From Isoetes taiwanensis (Eukaryota > Streptophyta > Lycopodiopsida > Isoetales > Isoetaceae), in the NCBI GenBank assembly GCA_021234155.1, contig JAJEKV010000026.1, positions 18,158,617-18,222,616 of the forward strand: 64,000 bases of DNA, written 5' to 3'. Positions 41,407 through 53,234 of this stretch are shown here, one piece after another. Below the pieces are notes generated by a model. That model saw nothing but the letters and a program-made list of their open reading frames with translations, did no database searches and was not told where the DNA came from. Every line of letters starts with the position of its first letter. Within the stretch, counting starts at the first letter, position 1. A program made the position numbers and the translations under genes.

Positions 41407-41910
41407 CATCAATTTTTTTAACCTACTTAAAACTATAAAAATAAAATGCAAGTCGATCAACTACTTACCAAAAGAAGGACGCTGCGGTACAAGATCCCGC
41501 CGGGTCCAAATCGTAATAGAAAGTTGCAACAGAAGTAACAAAGCATTAGGGTAATTTTTTGTTAGTGGTACACAAAAAAGCATGTCGCGACATTGGTGCT
41601 GGCGTGGTGCTTTTTGCCCTTCATCGAATTTCTTCATGCCCGTCACCTATTTTTTCAAGGCGCCGTCCGCGGTTCTTTGACACCCCGCCAATTTCCTTCC
41701 CATCATCCTGAATCCGTTGATCGCCAGCCATCTCGGCAATCCTAATCCTCAAGCCATCTCATCAATCCATCTCATCGATCCCTAATTTGATGCCGGAGAA
41801 TCATGGCTTCAATTTTGAGTCGGTTGAAAGATTGGCGGGCAATTGAGATAGAATGGGCGGGCTTCCACGCTTTATCTTGTTTCGTAATTGATGTGCTTTC
41901 TTTTTACTGA

Positions 41911-43770
41911 ATTTACCATGAATTGGGAGGAAAGATTTCTCCAATGCGCTTCAAGCATAGTGTCACTTTTGATGCTAAAGATTTCATAAGCGTGATCCTA
42001 ATTTGGAACAAAGAATCGGAGGAAATTTTATGCTTATACTCCCGTCTGGCAGATAATTTTCTCCAGTCAGTTCAAAATTGTCCTGTTGTGGAGAATGCAG
42101 ATAATTCTTTTCTTCCTGCTGGCGAAAGAACTGCAAATAGTGAGGGGGAATTTATTTTCACTTCTTATAATGGTAATATCTTGAATTACTGATCAATTGC
42201 TTGCAAATTATGATAGCTAACAAGTTAACCTCATTTTTCGATGAAGGTGAGGCCAATAGTCAATTCGGACCAAATGCAGACAATTGGAATCTTGTTTTTG
42301 GTGAAAGTACTGGAAATTGTGAAGAGGATTTTCGATTGAACACTCAGTCTCATGTTTGTGATGCTACCACTGATGCAGAGCCACCAAAGACATCCAATTT
42401 TGAAACAAACTGTGATGGTTTTGAAGCATTTTGTGATCTACCTACAAATTCTGGTAAGTGCTTGAAAACTGCTTTTAAATGTTAAACAGTCTTGAAATAC
42501 TAGTTTGCTAATTGTTTTAAAGGTGGTGTTGAGGTCCAGCATGAACATGGGTTTGAAGATCAGGAATCACTCTATAGAAAATTGCATGCAATGAAAAGGA
42601 GAGAACAAAGAGCAAAGAAAAGAGCAAGAGAAGCAGACTTACAGAAAGATGTCTCCAGCAGTGGACTAAGCAAGAGAAGAAAACAACAAATTTCAAAAAA
42701 AATAGCATTGTATAATAATAAGGTATGTGCAAATGCTTCACAACAAGACAGGGAAGACATTCTTGAAGGTGCTGCTAAAAGACTGCCAGAATACCAGGTA
42801 TTGAAATTGAAAGAAGTGAAAACAATGTCAACAATAGTGGAAAATTTGAGAAAATCTTTGGCTCAACATAAGTATGATAGGAAAACTGATGTGGTCAGAG
42901 CTCGAACCTCAGCAATGGTTTATGCTGTTGCCTCAGAGAAAACCAATCAGAAGGCTATCCCCGAATGTTTGAATTTGAACAGAAAATATGTTACAACAGC
43001 AGTACATAGAAGAGCAGCAGCAGAAATTGGTGAAGGTCCCTGGTCAATGTTTAAGAGACAAACCAGATGTGACAAACTCACTAATCAACAGCAAAAGCTT
43101 GTGGTTGAGTTCTGGACCAATAATTCAAGAGTGTCTCCATGCAAGAAGCATGTGATTAAAATTAGGATTGCCAAAGGCAATAAAATATTGCATCCTCTAC
43201 ATTTTTTGGAAGAGACTGAGGTTGGTTTATCTAATTTCCTTTTTTTTTTTTTTTTTTTTAAATTTACCATGCCTACAATGCTTATGGTTTTAATGCAGGT
43301 TTCATTTTATGAAAGATTTCGAAGAGAGTTTCCAAAATTCGAGGTGTCTTTCTCAGCTTTTCATGCACTGAAACCTAGCTTTGTAAGGAAAGTAAAGGAC
43401 AGGGAGACATGCTGCTGTGTATATCACATGAGGTTGGATTATGTTAGACAAGCAATTAACAAAATGAGGTTGGACACAAAGATTCATGGAAGTGAATGTA
43501 ATTGTACATGTGTTGTTTGTGGTCCTGGCCTTAAATGTGAAGCCAACTTGAAGACATACAAGTCATCAAGTGACATGTGGAGGTCATTGGTTTGTGTCAA
43601 AGATATAGCAGATGAGTGGTATCAACATAATTGCATGCTATTGAAATGCAATTCTTGTGGTCCTTCCAAATTGCCTATGTGTCCAAAGGAGTTGAATAGA
43701 GGTGCTTTGGTCACACAGCTTGATTGGAAGACATTTGATAGAGTAAACCCTTTGCATTATCTACTTTAAT
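41911..43770 (+). pseudogene. transposase-like gene, 5' part with three introns
   Basis: Exons: ~41911-42172 (FKHSVTFDAKDFISVILIWN), 42247-42453, 42523-43220 and 43299-43769. Introns 42173-42246, 42454-42522 and 43221-43298 have GT...AG ends and join in frame. Exon 3 starts with a strongly basic helix (KRREQRAKKRAREADLQKD, likely nuclear/DNA binding). Exon 4 carries Cys pairs (DRETCCCVYHMRLDYVRQAI; NCTCVVCGPGLKC) like the zinc-binding part of the eukaryotic DFSENY-containing transposase-like family. The true start is uncertain: the first ATG in frame is 41941. The frame is lost after 43769. Confidence 0.6.
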
Positions 43771-45750
43771 CTCATTGCTGTATTGGAGAATCTTTCATAC
43801 TCATTACTAAAAGAGTTTTATGTAAAATTACTGTGTTTTTGAAGCATCTACCTAACCCGATGGAACTGGAGCTTTGAAAGTAGTACCAAAACCAATAGTT
43901 AAGCTCGCTTACAAGAAGTAAAGTACTAATCACTGATATTTTGGAGTATGCTAAGAATGTATTGACAGATTTTATTCCTCACAATTATGAAGCCAGATGG
44001 CAGGCTAAATGTTTTTTAGGGATTGCTTAGCCACTTTTCCAAAAGACACCTGTTGTATCAAGAATAGACTTTCCGAGAATTACACATTCAAAATACAGCA
44101 AGAGATCCAAAGTTTGCATTGGAGGAATGATCAATGCACAATACCGGGTGCACATCACATACGTGCATGCAAATCTCAAGCAGAGGTTCAAGAAAATTGT
44201 CTAAGTAAGTGTGGAGAGGAACATCATCAAAGAGACACACTTTTATGTCTCGGATGACGTAGAGAACATGATACTCTTTGTTCAACATTGTCTTAATAAG
44301 CATGCTAAGTTTCTAGGCCGTAAAAGTGTGGATTACACCAACCATGTGATGTGGTCTGATGGTTGCTCACATCAATTCAAGGGTGCAAGAACATTTTTCT
44401 TCATTGGTAGATTTTTAAGACCTCTGAATTATTCCAATTAACTCGAATTACTTTGCCTCTTACCATGGAAAAGGTATGCCAAAGACTCCAGATTTACTTC
44501 AATTGTATGTCTCCAAAGTAAGCTTCTTTTTTGTTTGTAGGTGAACATGATGGGGTGGGGGCGTGATTAAAAGAGCACTCACACATGAAATGTTAAAGAG
44601 GAATTCTAGACCTTTAAGAGATGCTCATGATGTTGTCATATTTTGCCAGGAACACTTCAGTAATTCTGACAAGCACAGGTAAATATTGTGTTCATACTTA
44701 TATTTGTAAGCACCATTTATGAACTCATTTATTTGGCTGCAGATTCTTTTGGGAAATAGGCAAAGACGATGTGTGCAGGGATGAATTGTTTGAGTGTGCT
44801 ACTTTGGTAGGATCTAGCAAATTCCATAGCATTAGACCAGTCAACAACAAGGACCCTACTATGGTTGCACACATGAATTATTCCTGCTTCTGCCACCACT
44901 GTTGGTCTGCTAAGTACAGCAAGTGTATTAATAAAGAAAGAATAGGATCATGGGTTTTTTCAGAATTAAGGCCAGGAATCGAGGAGGAAATAGAAGCTTG
45001 TGATGGGCGGTGTAGGTATGAAGGTGATGCCGAGTGGAAGTCCGACATCATAGACATTGAGAGAATTTTTATTGTTGTTGCTCCAGCCAGACAATAAGGA
45101 GAAAGTTGATTTTACATTCTCAAATGTACTCGACACAAAGCATGTTGTTGAAAAAAAGCTTTCAAGGATCCCCGGGGACAGAAGTTTGGTAGGAGAGAAG
45201 TTGTAGTAATCGGTAAGTTTTATAAGTTTGTAGGTGATAATAAGTATGAACTTCTAAGACATGAACCGGATCAGTAATGTGTACGATCATTTGGTTGTAT
45301 CATGCAACTTCTGATGGAAGATATGGGAGGTAACATGTATGAGTTACAAGAGGAGGTCCATGAGCACATTCTAGAAAGTTTGCAAGCTCAATCTTCAATT
45401 CTAGCCCGTCTGTGATGCAAAGAAATAACAATAAGCTAGCGGGAGCAACAACCAAGGCCAATTCAAGAAAAGCAAAGAAAGTTGAAAAAGGAAAAACCAA
45501 GAAATGCAAAGAAAAAACAAAGCAGACAAGAAAGATGTTTGTAGGAAATTCAACAAAGCGGGGTTGCAAGCAAGGTCGGTGGTAAGGCAAGCAAGAAAAA
45601 TAGTGAAACAAGAATTAAAAAAAAATAGCAAGAAAGCCAGGACAGCAGAAAACCAAGAAAAAAAGATGTTGCAAAAGTCGAGTAAAGTTGTTGCAAACAA
45701 AACAACTACTAAGAATGGCAAGAACATTCTAAAAGGAAAAAGTTGATGAA
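43771..45750 (+). pseudogene. transposase-like gene, 3' part, frameshifted
   Basis: Pieces in changing frames include DILEYAKNVLTDFIPHNYEA (about 43940), a DFSENY-type motif reduced to LSENYTFKIQQEIQSLHW (44065-44125; one T lost upstream), VMWSDGCSHQFKGARTFFF (44346-44405, the Asp-containing second core motif) and, after an intron-like gap, WVFSELRPGIEEEIEACDG (44950-45010). 45420-45746 encodes a Lys-rich tail. The layout matches one RNase H-like protein, inactivated by indels. Confidence 0.55.
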
Positions 45751-46685
45751 TTAACATTCAGCACAATGCAAGCAGTGATGTATACAAATCAATTCATTCA
45801 ATATACACATTCTTTAAAACCTGCAGCTTTTAGAGTTGTGTTTATTTTGGCAAAAAATTACCCATTCAACACAAATCTAATTATACATTATTTAAAATCC
45901 ATCAAACCATTTGATTTGTGTTAAACTTGCAACAAGAAAAAGGAATGCAGAATAAACAATTCACATTAGGAATAAAACTTAAACTTTCTTTGTATTACAA
46001 AAACGCCCATGTGTGAGGAGTACATTACAAAATGCATTATGTGTATAACATTAGCATCATAAATATTAATGCCGGGTATAACAACAAAGCTCTTTCACCG
46101 ATCAAGAGCAAACTCATTCATCCGCTTGGTAGCGTGAGCCCCGATACTTCTTCAATTCAGCAAGCCAACCTACTTGGTCAAGTGTTATGTCAGTGTTTGG
46201 AATCACATCCTCTTCAAAGTTGCTTCCTCATCCTTATTAACACCTTTTCCATCATTTTGTGGAAACAACCTCAAAAACAAAACAAAAACTCAATTTCGTG
46301 GAAAGAAGTATAAAAGGAAACAAATATATTGTTAAAAAGGTTTTTAACCTTTTCTTGGACTAACATCCTTCATTTCATTGTTGTTTTGTGGACCAAATCC
46401 TGCTCAACCTTTATTTGCCACTATAAAAGATAAAAAGGAATAGATTAAAAAATAATACATCACTTATCCAAAGACCTAGTAACACTTTTACCTTCCTTAG
46501 CAGCCTGCATGTTCAAATCTGGTGCATCATTCTTCTTTGCTTTTTGAAGAGGAAGCATAGTGAGTCATCTTGATCGACCTGGAGCTTGTCCACATCAATA
46601 AGATCAACTGGGCGAAAACACCAAAAAAAAACATCATCAAAAAAGAAAAATAACACATGTAACAATTATAAATTCATTATACCTG
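45751..46685. other. noncoding gap between the convergent genes
   Basis: AT-rich with no supported ORF. Probable 3' ends of both convergent genes lie here, but no polyadenylation signal stands out among the many AATAAA-like words. Confidence 0.4.
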
Positions 46686-46687
46686 TA

Positions 46688-47000
46688 TCACATCTTCTCA
46701 TCTTTTTGTAGCACTTCCGAAAGTACCAATGGTCCTCTTCCCAGCCTTCCTAATAGGTAAAAAATCTTCATCAATTTTTTACCTCTCCTTGCGCTTCCAA
46801 GACTATCTTCAAATTTCCTGGTTTTTTTCACTATCTGTTTCTTGGGAGTTGTATCTTCAATTTCCTCATCTTCTTCAAATTCCTCATCACCATCCTCCTC
46901 TTCAGCATCAGCATCTTCTTCACTCTCTACCGCCGCCGTGATCGCTTTGTATCCCAGCTTTTTTAAAAGTGCTTGAGGCACTTCAAGACCACGATTCTCG
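46688..47000 (-). pseudogene. C-terminal acidic exon of the convergent gene
   Basis: The minus-strand frame begins PQALLKKLGYKAITAAVESE, is followed by a Glu/Asp run of about 25 residues and a basic C-terminus (KKQIVKKTRKFEDSLGSARR). Acidic-then-basic tails are typical of nuclear DNA-binding accessory proteins. The gene upstream on the same strand is at 47166-47996. Confidence 0.4.
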
Positions 47001-47165
47001 AACTATGCATGCCAGAGTTTCCAAAGACTATACTAAAGCAATACACATGATACTTGTGCTGGCAAAGAAAGCTTAACATGCATTTCATAATCAGTAGCAA
47101 GCACCAAACCCACCACGACATTGCATACCTCGTCATGCATTAGAGGAATGTGGTACTCCCCATGG

Positions 47166-47996
47166 TTACTCCTCGACATGCCTTTTGGACTTCACATGCT
47201 GCTGCATGAACTGCACATTTTTACAACACTTGTGCCAGTACTCCATTTTCTCTTGATACCTTGCAACATCCATCTTCAGCTTCTCAATCTCCTTTTGGAG
47301 TGCAAAATGCTGGGTTCTGTCGACTTTGGCAAGCGACCTCTCCAGCATTTCCCTTAACAACTTCTCGTCCCTTTTAAGGGTCTCGATGCATTTCTTTATG
47401 TCATCATCCGGTTCTATATGTGCTTCCATTGCTGTCCAAAGATTGTTTTTTATCCTCAATAGCTTCCAGCAGGATAACAATTTTTGTCGAAGACCTTGTA
47501 CAAAGACCTTCGAAATTCTCAACAGATCCTCTTGTTTCTTCAGTATGTTCATTTCATCAATTTGTTTGAGCTCGTTCAAGCTGTTTATGACATGCAGAAT
47601 GGCCTCTATGCTTTTATTGAAATAAGACCCATCATTTCTTGACCTCTTGTCCATTGAATCTCTCAGAAGCCCGAGCTGCAAACGGCCCAATTCACCTTGT
47701 ATTTCTCCTCGATTAAGACGAAGCTTTTAACAGTGTTTTGCCACACAAAGGCATTGAGAAAGCCGAGTCCTACACTCATTGTTGGTGAGGCCCCTTTGAT
47801 ATATCTTGGAAATCGATCTTTTAGCTTGGTGGCATAATCGCTTTCGAACCATTTTGACATGAATCTTCCCTTTAACCAAAGGGGCTTTCCATATCTCATT
47901 CCAATCACGGAGAAACATCTTTCCACTTAATTTCTTTCGGCTTTGTGCCAAGACTACATAAATCTCGCAATGAAACAAACTCACCTCCGAAAGCAA
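47166..47996 (-). pseudogene. coiled-coil protein of the transposon-like unit
   Basis: Overlapping minus frames give, in order, FLRDWNEIWKAPLVKG (about 47915), KWFESDYATKLKDRFPRYIK and GASPTMSVGLGFLNAFVWQN (47850-47735), then from 47690 a 174-codon helical region with heptad character (LNELKQIDEMNILKKQEDLL; LQKEIEKLKMDVARYQEKME). A coiled coil following a W/Y-rich motif resembles the accessory (TNPA/Transposase_24-like) proteins of plant CACTA elements, but the match is only in style. At least one frameshift (about 47870) is present. Confidence 0.45.
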
Positions 47997-47999
47997 TTT

Positions 48000-48500
48000 T
48001 CATCTCAATCAAAAGGAAAAAATAATCGGTTTCATAACAGAAAAAAAACAGTCTTCAAAGCTAATTCACAGGGCTTACCTCCTTAACTTCGCTTTGCCAT
48101 GGCCTTACAAACAAAGTAATTTAAGAAATCGGGTGTAATCGAGAAGATGAAATAGCGCTTCTTAAGAGGAACAGAGATATCGGGCTTTTCAAGAATACAC
48201 CAAAAGGGGTCGAATTTGAGATCAAACGGCTCGGTCTACTTAATGAATTCCTGATTGTGGGATGAATTATATGTCAATTCACTAGATCATACTCATTTCT
48301 TTTGATAATTGGCATGATGGGATTCAGACGCCTTTTCTACCAAAGACTTCATTACACACATCCCGACTTCATAGACCATCATGAACCCTTCAACTTGGCA
48401 CCCTTCACTTCTTCATTTCGCCCACCGAAAAAAGCGCTAAAAAAAGGTGCTGGAGACGTGCTAAAATTTTGTTTTTTTGTATACCACTAATATAAACATA
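48000..48500. other. noncoding leader region of the convergent gene
   Basis: No supported gene. The sequence becomes A-rich toward 48470, where the polypurine tract begins. Confidence 0.35.
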
Positions 48501-48504
48501 CCCA

Positions 48505-49295
48505 TTAGAAGAATAAGAACAAAGAAGAAAAAGATCGAAGAAGAAAGAAAGGAAAAAAAGGGGGGGATAGAAAACAAGAGATAGAAATAAAACAAGAGAA
48601 AGAAATAAGAGAATACAAAGGAAGAAATAAGGATAGAATAGAGAAGAAATAAGAGAAAGAATGAAGAAAAATAAGAGGAAATAAGAGAAGGGAAGGGAAT
48701 AGAATGGAAGGAAGAAATAAGGGAAGGGAAAGAAAAGGATCCAATGGAAAGTGAGGAAGAAATGTGAAGAATAAGAAACAAATGAAGAATGAAGAAATGA
48801 AATTAAAAAGAATGAAGAATAAGAAATGAAAAAAATGAAGAATAAGGAAGGGAAGAGAAGAAAGAAATGAAGGAAGGGAGGGGAAAGAATGAGGAATGAG
48901 AAAGCATGAGAAAGAATGGAAATGAGAAACAAATGAGAAAGCATGAGAAAGAAATGAGAAAGAAATGAGAAAGCATAAGAAAGAAATGAGAAAGCAAGAA
49001 ATGAGAAAGAATGAGGAAGAATGAGAAAGAGTGAGGAATAAAGAATGAGAAAGCATGAGGAAGAAAGAAATGAGAAAGAATGAGGAAGAAAGAACGAGAA
49101 AGATGAGAAAGAAATGAGGAAAGAAGAAATATGGGAAGAAAGAATGAGGAAAGAATGAAGCATGGAGAAGGAGGAAGAATGAGGAAGAAATGAAGCATGA
49201 GGAAGAAAGAAGGAGGAAGAATGAATGAGGCATGGAAGAATGGGAAGAAAAAAAATCAAGAACAAAGAAGAAGAGGAAGGAAAGGAAACCAAAAA
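48505..49295. repeat. ~790-bp polypurine tract
   Basis: The plus strand is almost entirely A and G, in variants of GAAGAAATGAGAAAGAATGAG. Long minus-strand ORFs over it (Ser/Phe/Leu only) are translation artefacts of the pyrimidine strand. A shorter homologous tract lies at 52375-52700. Such tracts can form triplex (H-DNA) and are slippage-prone. Confidence 0.9.
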
Positions 49296-49299
49296 AAGA

Positions 49300-49690
49300 G
49301 GAAGGTTGGGCATGCACCATTCAATCCAAAAAACCTATTCAATCTAAAAAACATGATATACTAACCTTAGAATAGTTGCTTGCAGGTAGATCAGGGTACT
49401 AGCGCCGCGGATCGCCCAAGAACCTCGAAGAAGTAGGGGAAAAAAAAGTTAGGGAAAAGCCGGCGCCCAGCTGGTTCAAAATTACGAGCGTCAAGATAAA
49501 TGCGCCACGTCGCATGCGACGTTATTTCAAACCGTGATAAATAGGTTTTATGTCGCATGCTTCCATGCGAATTTTTTGTTATAGCGACGTTATTTTTGCA
49601 TCTTTTTTAATGTGATGCTCATTAAAGTTTGTCCCTAGGCTTATTTGAACAGTCCCGAGGCATGCATGCAAATAATCACATTCGGATTCT
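49300..49690. repeat. right-end region shared with 52700-53165
   Basis: CATTCAATCCAAAAAACC, ATGAT.TACTAACCTTA, GCTTGCA and TTTTGTTATAGCGACGT are shared in order with 52715-53060, then CATGAAAGTTTGTCCTT-like and AATCACATTC words follow in both. 49500-49580 has GCATGCGACG palindromes. It probably includes the right end of the transposon family. Confidence 0.6.
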
Positions 49691-49786
49691 ATTACTACCA
49701 AATAAAAATTTTGGTGGCCTAAATATATCTACCGAACGTGAAGTTGGTTTTCCTAAATATCGCCATGAAAAGAACAATTATTTGTA

Positions 49787-50969
49787 TGAGCGAAGTCGAA
49801 TCGCCAAGTCCTCGGGACTACGCCTCGAGACGCTTTTACGATTTGACAGATCTCCCCGAGCAGTCCGTTGAACAAGGGCATTATCTCTATCCATATGCCT
49901 TGATAATCGAAACACAAACCATCATCACAAGCAATCAAATCTAAATCCCCCAACCCCAACCCGTCTTTTGCTTTTCTCAGAATCATTTATCTTCATTCTA
50001 GTAGTTATGATGCTTTTCTCAGAATCATTTATCTTCATTCTAATAGTTATGATGCTTATATTCTCAATGCAATCTTAGACCAAGTATAACGCCCAAATGA
50101 GCCAAGGTCAACCCCAAGTACAAACGATCCCACAAACTCCATTCCTTTGACCTTAGCTAACCCTTTGACCTAGACCTTCTCCGAAAATTCCCAAAATTGG
50201 GCTATGTGGGCCGAGATGAATTAGAATTCAAATGGCAAAAATCAGAATTTATTTTCAGAAATGCATTAATTACTTAATTTATGAATGTCTTGCCCACTTT
50301 GCAAAAGCGCCCGACTTCTACTTTTGCCACATCGGAGGAGGACAGGCTCCAAACTCCCGCCCGTCGGCCCCCTTGTTCAGATTCTCGGCGCAAACTTCTG
50401 CCCAGTCCCAAGCGTAACAGACCAAGTCTCGCCCCCAAAACGCGAACCCTTCTAGAACCTCGCAACCCACGTGGTTTTACGTTTTTGAGGCCCTCTCCTT
50501 TGTCGATTCGACCGGGACCTTGCGCGTGACTTGACGTGGGAGTGGGGGTGTTGACGCCTTGAGCACGGACCCTAAAATCCCCCTGGTCGCTGCCCCGAAT
50601 TTCCCTCTCCCCAAGGCCTCTGGGATCCGACGGGCGACCTCCCCTCTGAATCACGATTTGGCTCGCTTAATGGACTCTAACGTCGACATTGCCCTAGGGA
50701 CCAAGTTCCGGGCCGGGAAGACCAAAACTCGCCCCCCAAACGCAAAAACCCTTCTATAACCCGACAACTCCGTGGTTTTACATTTTCGAGGCCTTCTCCT
50801 TGTCGATTTGGTCGACCTTGCGCCGCGTCTTGACGTGGAGTGGGGGTGTTGACGCGAGGCGGGACCCTAAAATCCCCCCTGGTTGCTTGCCCGAATTCCG
50901 CCCATTACAAGTTAATTATGCCATCCATGTCAAATAGCTTTAGGAGCAAAACCGCTGAACAAGGGCATT
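49787..50969. repeat. 1.1-kb satellite, subfamily B, left block
   Basis: The block starts with GCGAAGTCGAATCGCC and contains the spacer AACAAGGGCATTATCTCTAT, two ~40-bp repeats (TCATTTATCTTCATTCTA.TAGTTATGATGC), GCTAACCCTTTGACCTAGAC, the anchor TTTATGAATGTCTTGCC (about 50278) and GACTTGACGTGGGAGTGGGG. The wording is subfamily B, as in 57.8-64 kb. It ends where the CACTA-like element starts. No gene: the ORFs are chance frames in GC-rich sequence. Confidence 0.75.
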
Positions 50970-51299
50970 CACAACAAGAAAAAGGGTCATTTAGCGACGT
51001 CTATAGCGATGAATCGAACGACGCCTATGCGACGCCCGACGGCGTCGCCGCATTTACGCCTCCAATACGACGTTGCGCATTATCGCCGCGATCGCGACGC
51101 ATCCGTGGCGTCGACGTCGACTTCGCCGGCGCCGTGGCAAACGTGGACTCGTGATGCGGACTTCGACCGCCGGCGTCGCTCAGAGCGTGGACGCCGCGCC
51201 GCACGGCGTGGGTGGACCAAAAAAAAAAAAAAAAAAAAAAAATTAAAAAAAAATTTAAAAAAAAAAAAAAAGGAAAGAATTTTAATAGTTAGTTACAAT

Positions 51300-51900
51300 A
51301 TCATATAAGAAGAGGCGCTTAGTAGTGGCTATCTTTACGGTTCCCCGTTAGGGGAAAACCCGTGATAGCCAATTCTATAACAATACGACCAATATTAGAC
51401 AATGACATTGAAAAGTTAACGTGAACTAAGAGTTTATAGCACTTACTTAATCTATTTCGGCCGCCAACCCAAGTGAGACTAATTGCTTTTGCTTGAAGTT
51501 GCCTTGGCGAAACGGGTGAGGCGTGATTTTTCTTGGAATCCTTTGCACGCTCGAAAGTGATCCGATTGCAAGGAATACAACATGACAAGTTAAATGTCTT
51601 ATTTCTCGAATTGAACGAATGGCAACAAATAACAAATACCTTGATATCTTCCTTATGGACATTAATGGTTTAGGGACCTTTGACCAATCGCCTCCCAATT
51701 TTTGGGCATTCGACTTCAATTTTGCAATCACTTTTGCCTTTTCTATAAATCGATAGATTAACACAAAACAAAAGAATAAAAATAAGACTATGACTAGGTC
51801 ATGTACCTTCTTTTTGAAGCAGCCCCCATCATCTAAAATGAGCCCCTTCCAAATCCGGATTAGTCGGATTAAAAGCTAGAGTTGGCTAACATACGCTTTT
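51300..51900 (-). pseudogene. coding-like relic inside the CACTA-like element
   Basis: The minus strand has KAKVIAKLKSNAQKLGGDWS then KVPKPLMSIRKI (51740-51640), and FKQKQLVSLGLAAEID and ERAKDSKKNHASP in neighbouring frames (51590-51440). They look like short exons of an accessory transposon protein. An inverted GTTCCCC...GGGGAAAACC lies at 51340-51362. No family is assigned. Confidence 0.25.
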
Positions 51901-51954
51901 AGGGTTATAAGCTTGTGATTTGGCCACCTCTACCTAAGAATTACAAGAAAAGTC

Positions 51955-52240
51955 GACTTGGACCCAAACACCTAGTCGTCTCCACTCGTGAGTGGAGCCT
52001 ACCGCGCTCCCTTGAACAAGCCACTACTGCCATTTTATTTTAAACCTAAAAATAACAAGTGGTCAGTGGACTTGAACCCTGCACGTGGCCCTCTCCACTC
52101 TAGGTGGAGCCTACCGCCGTCTTTGAACAAGCCACTCCTTAACCTAGGAAAAATATATGATCGTGAGTGAAGTGGACTTGACACGGTACATGGTCCCTCC
52201 CCACTCTAGGTGGAGCCGACCCGCGCCCTTGAACAAAGCC
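51955..52240. repeat. three ~73-bp imperfect palindromes (array 2)
   Basis: The same order and spacing as at 41104-41406: units near 51955, 52060 and 52168 begin GT(C/G)GACTTG and end GAACAA(A)GCCACT, with the inner CTCCACTCTAGGTGGAG hairpin kept in units 2 and 3. Conservation in two diverged copies argues that the units matter to the element. Confidence 0.65.
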
Positions 52241-52374
52241 ACTCCATCAATTTTTTTTAACCTGCTTAAAATTATAAAAATAAAATGCAAGCGTGATCAA
52301 CTTACCAAAAGAAGGACGTGTGTAACAAGATCCTGAGGGTCCAAATCGAAATAGAAAGCAACAAAGAGTTAGAA

Positions 52375-52700
52375 GAATAAGAACAACGGAAAAAAAAGAA
52401 AAAAAAAAAAAAAAAAGATGAAGAAATAGTAAAAAAAGAAAGAAAAAAAATGAATGAATAAAAGAAGAAGAGAAGGGTGGAGAAAGAAGAGAAGGGGAAA
52501 GAGGAGAAAAAAAAATTAGGGAAGAAAGAGAAGAATGGAAGAAATAAGAGAATGAAATGGAAGAAGATAGAAGAATGGAAGAATGGAAGAATGGAAGAGT
52601 GAAATAAGGGAAGAATCGAAGAAAGAAATGAGGAAAGAAGGAAAAAGAAGAAGAATGCAGAAACAAGAAGAAGAAAAAGAAGGAAAGAGATAGAAAAAAA
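52375..52700. repeat. polypurine tract, short copy
   Basis: Plus-strand A/G-only sequence (AGAAGAATGGAAGAA variants), homologous in position to 48505-49295. The minus-strand Ser/Phe ORF is an artefact. Confidence 0.85.
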
Positions 52701-52924
52701 AATTTGAAATCTACACTAAATCATTCAATCCAAAAAACCATTCAATCCAAAAAGCATGATCTACTAACCTTAAAAAGAGTGCTTGCAAGTCGCTCAAGGT
52801 CAGAAGCGCCAAGATCGCCCAAAATAGTCGATAGAAGGAAGCCTAGGAATGGTCCCTAAAAGACGGCCATTGTGGATCAAAAAACACGGCCACGACGTCA
52901 CGCGACGTCAAGATAAGTAATTTT

Positions 52925-53005
52925 TTGAATCAGATATACGATTTTGAAATCGATATACGATTTTCAAAATCGTATATACGATTTCAAAATCGTGATATAT
53001 AACGT
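52925..53005. repeat. ATATACGATTTTGAAATCG tandem palindromes
   Basis: Four to five overlapping copies of (AT)ATACGATTT(T/C)AAAATCG form consecutive palindromes just before GTCGCGATGCGACGG. The corresponding place at 49500-49560 has GCATGCGACG palindromes instead. Confidence 0.6.
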
Positions 53006-53234
53006 CGCGATGCGACGGTCCGCTGACGATATTTTGTTATAGCGACGTCTAACACTTTTTAATTTTTTGGTGCCTTTTTTTCATCTGATGGTCATGAAAG
53101 TTTGTCCTTATGCTAATTTGGACATTCCCGAGCCATATATGCAGTCAAAATCACATTCTGGATTTAACCAATCTTCTATTGCTACTACTTACGAATGTTT
53201 GAGCCCTGGGGTGGCATGTTTGAGCCCAGGGTGG

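Larger units (their letters stand above)
41077..49690. mobile_element. large DNA-transposon-like unit with two convergent genes
   Basis: The left part (41077-41530) and right part (48500-49690) are homologous to 51926-52380 and 52380-53165, where the central genes are absent, so the 41-49.7 kb unit is the longer member of a repeat family. It contains a spliced transposase-like gene (+), a convergent coiled-coil gene (-), palindromic triplets on the left and a polypurine tract on the right. The terminal repeats and target duplication could not be located, so the limits are approximate. Confidence 0.55.
51926..53165. mobile_element. internally deleted relative of the 41-49.7 kb unit
   Basis: 51926-52380 matches 41077-41530 (three palindromic units, then ACCAAAAGAAGGACG), and 52375-53165 matches the polypurine tract and right end at 48505-49690. 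The two genes are missing, so it is a nonautonomous derivative nested inside the CACTA-like element. Confidence 0.65.

Noticed and set aside
48405-49320. Minus-strand ORFs of 100-300 codons made of Ser, Phe, Leu, His and Pro
   Set aside because: They are translations of a pure pyrimidine strand; composition alone keeps them open.
51219-51275. Poly(A) tail of a retroposed transcript
   Set aside because: The A-runs are interrupted by TT pairs and no upstream coding sequence or target duplication was found.
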